This document shows positions 6,210 to 11,724 of a stretch of DNA of 11,724 bases, piece after piece. The notes beneath the pieces are model-generated. The model saw nothing but the letters and a program-made list of their open reading frames with translations, did no database searches and was not told the DNA's origin. Position 1 is the stretch's first letter. Each line of letters begins with the position of its first letter. The stretch covers positions 1 through 11,724 of the forward strand of contig VAZT01000142.1 in the NCBI GenBank assembly GCA_005884825.1, in the 5' to 3' direction. Source of the DNA: Alphaproteobacteria bacterium. GTDB taxonomy: Bacteria; Pseudomonadota; Alphaproteobacteria; ATCC43930; CGMCC-115725. The translations under genes and the position numbers were made by a program.

Positions 6210-8165
6210 TTGCCGCCGATCGTCTGCGGAACCCTGTCGATTGTTTTAATCATCTTAACATTGGGCGTTCCGGCATCAGCCGCCGATTCATCACCGGCCG
6301 CCAATCTGGATGCGATGCGCGCGGCGCTTGCGGCCGCACAGAGCGGCGACTGGACCCGCGCTTACGCCGGTGCGTCGACGATCACCGACCCGCTGCCGGT
6401 GAAGATGTTGCATTGGCTAGACTATGCGCGACCGGGCGCTCCCGGCCGGTTTCCCGACATCTCTGATTTCGTCGAACAGAACCCGGATTGGCCGGCGCAG
6501 AAGGCCCTGCGCAAACATGCCGAGGAGGCCCTGGCCGGCGAATCGGACGCGGTCGCCGCCGATTGGTTCAAACGCCATCCGCCGGTAAGCCCGACCGGCA
6601 AACTCCGCGAAGCGGAGATAATGATGAATTCGGGCGATCTCGAAGGCAGCACGGCGTCTCTTCGGGCACTCTGGATCGCGGCCGATTTCGGTCCTCTCGA
6701 CGAGAGGAATTTTCTCGCCCGCCATTCCGCTTCGCTGCGGCTTGAGGACCATGTACAGCGGATCGACCGGCTGCTCTGGGACGGTCAAAGCGAAGCGGCG
6801 CACCGCATGCTGGGACTGGTGCACTCCGAGTACCGCCCGGTGGCGGAGGCTCGCTTGGCGCTCGCCGCGCAATCCGCCAATGCCGAGGCGTTGGTCGGCC
6901 GCGTCCCTGCTCGGCTGCGCTCCGATCCAGGGCTTATTTTCGAGCAGCTGCGCTGGCGCCGCAAAAAGGACATGACCGATGCCGCGGTCCAAATTCTGCT
7001 CGCTCAGCCCAACGATCTCGTCCGTCCGGCAGCCTGGTGGGCGGAACGCCAAGCAATTGCCCGACGCGTGCTCGCCGCCGGCAACGCCGAACTCGCCTAT
7101 CGCCTGGTCGAGCAGCATGGCCTGATCGAAGGAAACGCATTCTCCGAAGCCCAGTTCCTCTTGGGCTATATCGCGCTGCGCTACGTGAAGAAGCCGGCGC
7201 TGGCCTTCGAACATTTCTCGCGCATCCTGACGCGGGTTGATACCCCGTATGCAAAGGCGCGAGCCGGTTATTGGGGAGGACGCGCCGCCGATGCACAAGG
7301 CAAATCCGAACTCGCGGCGAAATGGTACGCCGCCGGGGCCGATCACATGGCCACCTTCTACGGTCAGCTCGCAGCGCATCAGCTCGGGCACGATGCGCCA
7401 CCAAGGCCGATGCCCGAGCCCGTACCGGACGGTTCTGAGCGGGCCCGGTTCGACGGTGACGAAGTAGTTCGCGCCGCCCGGATGTTTTTCGAGCTTGGCG
7501 ACGCGGCGCACGCCAAGGCTTTTCTGATTCACCTGGCCGACAATGCCAAGACCCCGGCGAGGTTCGCGATGCTCGCGAACCTCGCCGAGACCAACGGGCG
7601 CATCGATCTCGCGATCGCGGTAGCCAAGCGAGCGATCGAAGCCGGAACCCCGCTGATGATCCACGGTTACCCGGTCACGACGATACCGGATGGCGGCACG
7701 GCCGAGCATTCGTTGCTGTACGCGATAATGCGGCAGGAAAGCGCGTTCGAGCGCGACGCTGTCAGCCGAGTGGGCGCGCGCGGATTGATGCAGCTGATGC
7801 CGGCAACCGCGAGCTTTATCGCCAACAAGATGCAGCTGCCGTTTTCGGCCGACCGGCTGACCGCGGACGGGATTTATAACGTGCTGATCGGGCGCGCTTA
7901 TCTCGAAACCTTGATCGACGATTTCGGCGGCTCTTATGCGCTGGCGATCGCCTCCTACAACGCCGGCCCGGGCCGGGTGCGTCAGTGGATTCACGATTAT
8001 GGCGATCCCCGCGGCGGCAACATCGACATGGTGGACTGGATCGAGATGATCCCGATCAACGAGACGCGAAACTATGTTCAGCGCGTCCTCGAAAACCTGC
8101 AGATCTACCGCGGCCAGGTCGGCCGGAATTCGGCTTTTTCGCTCGCCAGCGACCTTGCGCGCTGA
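6210..8165 (+). CDS. slt: Soluble lytic murein transglycosylase (Slt70-like, GH23)
   Basis: A 651-residue periplasmic lytic transglycosylase that cleaves the MurNAc-GlcNAc bond of peptidoglycan with formation of 1,6-anhydroMurNAc. The start is TTG 6210, with AAGGAG nine bases upstream. It gives a signal peptide with a hydrophobic stretch (GTLSIVLIILTLG) and cleavage after VPASA, although the n-region carries no Lys or Arg. Residues of about 30-480 form the alpha-helical superhelix that makes the Slt70 ring. The catalytic domain begins near 495: Glu510 in MRQESAFERDAV is the single catalytic acid, followed by GARGLMQLMPATA, GRAYLETLIDDFGGSYALAIASYNAGPGRV (split family motif around YNAG) and NETRNYVQRVLENLQIY. 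Length matches E. coli Slt70. The gene is divergent from dapA. The downstream oxygenase follows after 81 bp and is probably separate. Confidence 0.93.
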   Translation: MPPIVCGTLSIVLIILTLGVPASAADSSPAANLDAMRAALAAAQSGDWTRAYAGASTITDPLPVKMLHWLDYARPGAPGRFPDISDFVEQNPDWPAQKALRKHAEEALAGESDAVAADWFKRHPPVSPTGKLREAEIMMNSGDLEGSTASLRALWIAADFGPLDERNFLARHSASLRLEDHVQRIDRLLWDGQSEAAHRMLGLVHSEYRPVAEARLALAAQSANAEALVGRVPARLRSDPGLIFEQLRWRRKKDMTDAAVQILLAQPNDLVRPAAWWAERQAIARRVLAAGNAELAYRLVEQHGLIEGNAFSEAQFLLGYIALRYVKKPALAFEHFSRILTRVDTPYAKARAGYWGGRAADAQGKSELAAKWYAAGADHMATFYGQLAAHQLGHDAPPRPMPEPVPDGSERARFDGDEVVRAARMFFELGDAAHAKAFLIHLADNAKTPARFAMLANLAETNGRIDLAIAVAKRAIEAGTPLMIHGYPVTTIPDGGTAEHSLLYAIMRQESAFERDAVSRVGARGLMQLMPATASFIANKMQLPFSADRLTADGIYNVLIGRAYLETLIDDFGGSYALAIASYNAGPGRVRQWIHDYGDPRGGNIDMVDWIEMIPINETRNYVQRVLENLQIYRGQVGRNSAFSLASDLAR

Positions 8166-8187
8166 ACGCCGGCACAGCGCTGGCGTT
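8165..8187 (+). terminator. Stem-loop after slt, possible weak terminator
   Basis: AACGCCGGC and GCTGGCGTT form a nine-base stem with one G-U pair around a five-base loop (8174-8178), starting at the last base of the slt stop. No U-tract follows, so intrinsic termination is doubtful; it may instead protect the 3' end. Confidence 0.3.
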
Positions 8188-8246
8188 GCCCGGGCGGATC
8201 CGTCGCTGGTAAAACTACGCCGATCTGTGGCGCCGAGGAGGATGCA

Positions 8247-9509
8247 ATGGCAGAGAGAGCACCGTTTCTCAGCACAACCTATGGCGCGTACCACCGTCGC
8301 GAGCGGCCGGCGGATGACAAAGAGCTCACCCGGGTCGGGCCTGGCACCCCTTGCGGCGAATATCTGCGGCGCTTCTGGCAGCCGGTCATTCTGTCCGAGG
8401 AATTGCGCGACCTGCCGCGGCGCCTGCGCATTATGGGCGAGGATCTCGTCGCCTTCCGCGACCGCAGCGGCGCCGTCGGCCTCCTCGAGCTGCATTGTCC
8501 GCATCGCGGCACTTCGCTCGAATTCGGCCTGATCTCCGATAAAGGCATCCGCTGCTGCTATCACGGCTGGCTGTTCGATGTCGACGGCACGATCCTCGAG
8601 ACCCCGGGAGAGCCGGCCGACAGCACATTGAAGGACCGGCTCTTCCACGGAGCCTATCCGGTACGCGAATACCAGGGTCTGGTCTTCGCTTACATGGGCC
8701 CGCCCGACAAGGAGCCCGATTTCCCAATCCTCGATACCTATGACCTGCCCGGCTACCGGATGGTCGCCCGCGTCCCCACCCTGTGGGAGTGCAATTGGCT
8801 GCAGGTCAAGGAAAACAGCATGGACCCGGCGCATCTGGCCTTTCTCCATACGCTTCCTGGCAGCCAGGGGTTTACCGAGGATCTCGGCGCGCTCGGCGAA
8901 TGGGACTGGATGGAGACCCCGGCCGGCATGGTCTACATCGACACCCGCCGGCAAGGCGACCGTGTCTGGGTTCGGGTCGCCGATTTCATCCCCCCAAACA
9001 TTCACCAATTTCCGCCGAACGCCGACCCGATGGCCAAGCGCACAGCGATCAACCGCCCGGCGGCCACGACATGGGCGGTTCCCCTCGACGACACCCACAC
9101 GATGCAGATCGGATTCTACCGCACACCCGAGGGCCAGGAACCACGGCGGGGTGCGGGCTTCGGGCAGGATGCGAGCCGGACCTACGAAGACCGGCAGCGG
9201 GTCCCCGGCGATTACGATGCGCAAGTCAGCATCCATGGCGGCATCTCCCGGCACGGTCTCGAACACCTCGCCTCGACCGATCGGGGTGTGACGATGATGC
9301 GAAACATGCTTCGCCGCAGCATTCGCGCCGTGCAAGACGGCCTCGACCCGCCGCACCCGGGCATGGTGAATGGCGCGGCGATCGCGACTTTTGCGCATGA
9401 CCGGGTGGTGCCGGGCATTCCCCCCGCGGCTACCCCGGAGGAAGACCGCCGGCTCTTGCGCGAGGTTGCGCGCAACGTCGTCGCCGAGATGGTGAGAACC
9501 GGTTCCTGA
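8247..9509 (+). CDS. Rieske [2Fe-2S] aromatic ring-hydroxylating oxygenase, alpha subunit
   Basis: A 420-residue oxygenase component of the Rieske non-heme iron type, in the branch that holds phthalate 4,5-dioxygenase-like and vanillate-demethylase-like enzymes. The Rieske cluster ligands are Cys84/His86 (CPHRG) and Cys103/His106 (CCYHGW), with 16 residues between His86 and Cys103. The mononuclear iron site is ENSMDPAHLAFLH at 189-201, with His196 and His201 as ligands and bridging Asp193. Asp345 in ASTDRGVTMMR is my candidate for the third ligand. The N-terminus LTRVGPGTPCGEYLRRFWQPV is typical of the branch. AGGAGG at 8236-8241 lies five bases before the ATG. Such enzymes need a reductase, and none is encoded here. 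The substrate cannot be assigned; an aromatic acid, aryl ether or similar small molecule is likely. It converges on an amidohydrolase gene. Confidence 0.92.
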   Translation: MAERAPFLSTTYGAYHRRERPADDKELTRVGPGTPCGEYLRRFWQPVILSEELRDLPRRLRIMGEDLVAFRDRSGAVGLLELHCPHRGTSLEFGLISDKGIRCCYHGWLFDVDGTILETPGEPADSTLKDRLFHGAYPVREYQGLVFAYMGPPDKEPDFPILDTYDLPGYRMVARVPTLWECNWLQVKENSMDPAHLAFLHTLPGSQGFTEDLGALGEWDWMETPAGMVYIDTRRQGDRVWVRVADFIPPNIHQFPPNADPMAKRTAINRPAATTWAVPLDDTHTMQIGFYRTPEGQEPRRGAGFGQDASRTYEDRQRVPGDYDAQVSIHGGISRHGLEHLASTDRGVTMMRNMLRRSIRAVQDGLDPPHPGMVNGAAIATFAHDRVVPGIPPAATPEEDRRLLREVARNVVAEMVRTGS

Positions 9510-9532
9510 GCCGAGAGCTCTCCATGACTTCT

Positions 9533-9560
9533 CCCTCTCCGCCCTTGGGGGCGGAGAGGG
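9533..9560. terminator. Perfect 12-bp hairpin between convergent genes
   Basis: CCCTCTCCGCCC (9533-9544) and its exact complement GGGCGGAGAGGG (9549-9560) form a 12-bp stem with a TTGG loop. It lies between the stops of the oxygenase and the amidohydrolase. On the plus strand it is followed by GCTGTTTCC, a short T-run only; on the minus strand no T-run follows. It may act as a two-way terminator. The CCCTCTCC...GGAGAGGG form also resembles small intergenic palindromic repeats that recur in many proteobacterial genomes. Confidence 0.55.
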
Positions 9561-9578
9561 GCTGTTTCCCTGAACTGA

Positions 9579-11033
9579 TCAGCTACTAGCCTCTGCCTGC
9601 ATCTGCTGGCGGCGCAGCGCGCGGCCCGGGCGTTCGCCGGTGGGCTTGCCTTCGGCCCACACCGGGCGGCCGTTGACGAAGACGTGCTCGATGCCGGCGG
9701 CGGGGGTCATCGGAGCTTCGAAGGTCGCGCGATCGGCAACGTGTGCCGGGTCGAAGACGGTGACGTCGGCATAGGCTCCGACCGTTAGGATGCCTCGACC
9801 CGTAAGGCCGAACCGGGTGGCGGAGAGACCCGTCATCCGCCGCACCGCTTCTTCGAGGGAAAAGAGGCCGAGGTCGCGGCAGTAATGGCCAAGGACGCGC
9901 GGGAAGGCGCCCCACAATCGGGGGTGCGGGTGCGAGTCGTGCGGCAAACCGTCGGAGCCGATCATCGTGTGCTCGAAGCGCAGCACCCGCTGCACATCGG
10001 CCTCGTCCATCGTCCAATACACCGCCCCCGCCGGTTGCAGCCGATCGACGGCCTCCTTCTCGCTGACCCCCCAATCTGCGGCAATGGCCGAAAGCTCGCG
10101 GCCGGCCTGTTCGGGCGCGCTTTTCGACCAGGTGACGAGCACCTTTAGCGCCCTTTCGGCCTGCGCCGCATTGAGCACGGTCGAGGAGGCGATGTACGGG
10201 TAAGCGTCGAGCCCGACTTCCTGATGAGCAATCGCTTCGGCGATCACCGGCAAGGTCTCGGCGGTGCGTCCGAAATTTTCGCGTCCGATCGTCTTATGAT
10301 GCGAGATCACCACTGGAACGCCGGCCGCGCGCCCGGCGGCGAAGCTCTCGTCGAGGCTGTCGAGAACGGCACCGCCCTCGTTGCGCATGTGCGTCGTGTA
10401 GAGCGCCCGGGCGGGGCGCAATAAGCGGGCCAGAGTCTCGATCTCGGCGGGCGGCGCCCGTGCCGCAGGCGCGTAGGCGAGGCCGCTCGACAATCCGACC
10501 GCTCCGGCATCGAGGGCTTCCTGCAGCCGCTCGCACATCTGGGCCAGCTCCGTGTCATTGGCCGGCCGCTCGAGCGCGTTCATCGCTCCGACCCGCAACG
10601 TCGAATGGCCGACGAGGCAGGCTGCGCTGAGCGCCGACGGCGATCGGTCGAAAGCGGCGAAGTAGTCGGCGAAACGCCCGTAACGGTAATCGGCGCTGTC
10701 GCCGATCAGATCGAGAGGCGGCGGCGGGGCCTCATCGAGCAGCAGCGGCGCGAGGCTGATCCCGCAATTGCCGGTCACCACCGTCGTGACGCCCTGGCTG
10801 GCTTTGGCCGCCATTTCCGGGGTGGCAAAGAGCGCGCGATCGTCATGGGTGTGCACGTCGATAAAGCCGGGCGCGACGATCTTGCCGCTGACGTCCACCT
10901 CGCGCGCGCCCTCGGCCCTGCCGACCGATCCGATCTCGGCTATGCGATCCCCGGCGATCGCCACATCGGCGCGCCGGCGCGGCCGCCCGCTGCCGTCGAT
11001 CACCTCGCCGCCGCGCAAAATCCAATCGGTCAT
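9579..11033 (-). CDS. N-acyl-D-amino-acid deacylase (D-aminoacylase family amidohydrolase)
   Basis: A 484-residue metal-dependent amidohydrolase that aligns by eye with D-aminoacylases, which hydrolyse N-acyl-D-amino acids to D-amino acids. The N-terminal beta-sandwich begins TDWILRGGEVIDGSG and closes with GKIVAPGFIDVHTHDD (50-65), bearing His61 and His63. The other expected metal ligands are Cys90 in TGNCGIS, His215 in YTTHMRNEGG and His245 in ISHHK; Asp361 in IGSDGLPHD is the catalytic acid. The C-terminal sandwich has LTVGAYADVTVFDP and VFVNGRPVWAEGKPTGERPGR, as usual. GAGGG lies four bases before ATG 11033. Length is typical. The true substrate could be an N-acyl-D-amino acid, a D-hydantoin-like compound or another amide. 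The gene follows an unrelated hypothetical gene after 62 bp and converges on the oxygenase. Confidence 0.9.
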   Translation of the reverse strand: MTDWILRGGEVIDGSGRPRRRADVAIAGDRIAEIGSVGRAEGAREVDVSGKIVAPGFIDVHTHDDRALFATPEMAAKASQGVTTVVTGNCGISLAPLLLDEAPPPPLDLIGDSADYRYGRFADYFAAFDRSPSALSAACLVGHSTLRVGAMNALERPANDTELAQMCERLQEALDAGAVGLSSGLAYAPAARAPPAEIETLARLLRPARALYTTHMRNEGGAVLDSLDESFAAGRAAGVPVVISHHKTIGRENFGRTAETLPVIAEAIAHQEVGLDAYPYIASSTVLNAAQAERALKVLVTWSKSAPEQAGRELSAIAADWGVSEKEAVDRLQPAGAVYWTMDEADVQRVLRFEHTMIGSDGLPHDSHPHPRLWGAFPRVLGHYCRDLGLFSLEEAVRRMTGLSATRFGLTGRGILTVGAYADVTVFDPAHVADRATFEAPMTPAAGIEHVFVNGRPVWAEGKPTGERPGRALRRQQMQAEASS

Positions 11034-11095
11034 TCAGCCCTCGCTGCATCGGTCCGCCGCCCGTCAATCGGGAGAAGGCGGTTTGCCCGAGATGC

Positions 11096-11500
11096 TCATC
11101 CGCCGCAAGACTCTCTCCGCGCCACACACCAGGCGAATAGCTCGGCCAGGGAGGCAGAGCCGAAATCGGGCTCGCGTCCGTCCCGGAAACGTCGCGCGGT
11201 TTCTCCGATTCTCGCTGCGAAAATGCCTGCCAACCCGTCATGATCGCCGGCCGTCAATTCTGCTGCGACGCAAGCTCCTTCGAGCACCTCGCCGGGGTCG
11301 GCCATCTCGCTAACTGTCCCGCCCAGCTGCAGAGCGGCGACGCACGCCGGATCGATGCCCGCCTGCACCATATGGTCGCGGACGATCCCACAAACCGTGC
11401 TCCACGCCTTCAGCATGCAGCAATCGAGGCCTGTGGCCGAATCGAACCGCGTCCTCTCTGCCGCCAGGCGAGACAGCCTCGTGTCACGGACGCGCCGCAT
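11096..11500 (-). CDS. Hypothetical cysteine-rich small protein
   Basis: A 134-residue protein I do not recognise. Reasons to believe it is real: ATG 11500 has a strong GGAGGAGG (11511-11504 on the minus strand), and the frame overlaps the end of the upstream gene by 17 bases, as in a coupled pair. The N-terminus is basic (MRRVRDTRLSRLAAERTRF). The middle is moderately hydrophobic without a clear membrane span. There are seven cysteines (27, 28, 37, 53, 77, 125, 132), unusual for a small cytoplasmic protein, plus an AGDHDG cluster at 84-89. There is no signal peptide. The cysteines are not arranged as paired CxxC zinc knuckles. It may be co-transcribed with the D-aminoacylase 62 bp downstream. 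I give no function. Confidence 0.6.
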   Translation of the reverse strand: MRRVRDTRLSRLAAERTRFDSATGLDCCMLKAWSTVCGIVRDHMVQAGIDPACVAALQLGGTVSEMADPGEVLEGACVAAELTAGDHDGLAGIFAARIGETARRFRDGREPDFGSASLAELFAWCVARRESCGG

Positions 11501-11724
11501 AAGCCTCCTCCAGCTCTCGCAGCCGCCTCTCGAAATCGCTGGTCTCGACCGCCCGGATGAAAATCTCGACCACGCGCGCCAATTCCGCGGCCTCGCCGGG
11601 AGTGATCATGCCCTGCCCTGCCGCAGTCGTGATCGCGGCCATCGTGGCCGCCAGATCGGCGGTGCCGCGCACCGCGGGCAGGCCGAAATTGACTGGCCGG
11701 CCGCGCCGCGGCGGGACAATTCGC
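11484..11724 (-). CDS. C-terminal part of a DUF5681-like protein (runs off the window)
   Basis: The minus-strand frame is open from the right edge to the TGA at 11486-11484; its start lies beyond the window. The visible 79 residues read RIVPPRRGRPVNFGLPAV, then a helical region ITPGEAAELARVVEIFIRAVE and a charged end FERRLRELEEAYAARP. From memory this resembles the C-terminal tail of DUF5681 proteins of alphaproteobacteria (a [basic]RGRPV.F.LPA motif, then LTPGEAAELA..VE...RA.E). Those have an N-terminal KPPxxSRFKPGxSGNPxGR-type segment that would lie outside this window. Function is unknown; such genes are often found near phage-like or accessory loci. An internal GTG at 11672 is only a frame-internal codon, not a likely start. 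The gene overlaps the next gene by 17 bases. Confidence 0.6.
   Translation of the reverse strand, partial: RIVPPRRGRPVNFGLPAVRGTADLAATMAAITTAAGQGMITPGEAAELARVVEIFIRAVETSDFERRLRELEEAYAARP
11504..11511 (-). promoter_or_regulatory. Strong ribosome binding site of the hypothetical gene
   Basis: GGAGGAGG on the minus strand ends three bases before ATG 11500 and lies inside the coding sequence of the upstream gene. It is the main evidence that the 134-residue frame is translated. Confidence 0.65.

Noticed and set aside
6417..9398. A 993-codon open frame on the minus strand running across slt, the gap and the Rieske gene
   Set aside because: It is antisense to two clear genes with intact catalytic motifs. 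Its translation is Arg/Gly/Ala/Val-rich with no recognisable domain, as expected for mirrored codons in high-GC DNA.
11055..11084. CCGCC...GGCGG hairpin-like sequence upstream of the D-aminoacylase
   Set aside because: The inner stem is short and imperfect and no T-run follows on the minus strand; not strong enough to call a terminator.
10605..11243. Plus-strand frames opposite the D-aminoacylase start region
   Set aside because: Shadows of the amidohydrolase and the hypothetical gene. No family resemblance or start signal.

Overview
This is a gene-dense, high-GC stretch that looks like an alphaproteobacterial chromosome. The strongest evidence is the minus-strand order folK, pcm-like methyltransferase, tolC, popZ. 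PopZ is an alphaproteobacterial polar organizer, and pcm-tolC-popZ-valS is a familiar alphaproteobacterial order, so valS would be expected just beyond the left edge (inference). I see no integrase, transposase, CRISPR array, tRNA or rRNA. No stretch longer than about 300 bases lacks a gene.

Layout. (1) 49-3428, minus strand: folK (folate synthesis), a Pcm-type methyltransferase, a TolC-family outer-membrane channel and PopZ. A good sigma70-like promoter lies in front of pcm. (2) 3519-4801, plus strand: a NYN-domain (LabA/DUF88) predicted nuclease and a family 5 uracil-DNA glycosylase, joined by a TTGA stop/start overlap. (3) 4689-6028, minus strand: dapA followed by smpB, which share one base at the stop/start junction. 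smpB is broken. After about 107 good codons the frame runs into unrelated sequence, while a short piece resembling the true SmpB C-terminus (ARILRER then stop) survives in another frame and ends exactly at the UDG stop. (4) 6210-8165, plus strand: a periplasmic soluble lytic transglycosylase of the Slt70 type, divergent from dapA. (5) 8247-9509, plus strand: an orphan Rieske non-heme iron oxygenase alpha subunit. It converges on a D-aminoacylase-type amidohydrolase (9579-11033, minus), with a perfect 12-bp hairpin between them. (6) 11096-11724, minus strand: a cysteine-rich hypothetical protein with a strong ribosome binding site, overlapping the 3' end of a gene that resembles the C-terminus of DUF5681 proteins and runs off the right edge.

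Functionally, the left two thirds is housekeeping: folate, cell polarity, export, lysine/peptidoglycan precursor synthesis, uracil repair, ribosome rescue and cell-wall turnover. The right third is accessory catabolism plus uncharacterised genes. I did not find a convincing new multi-gene defence or mobile system. The observation most worth following up is the damaged smpB; the unknown pair at the right edge comes second.
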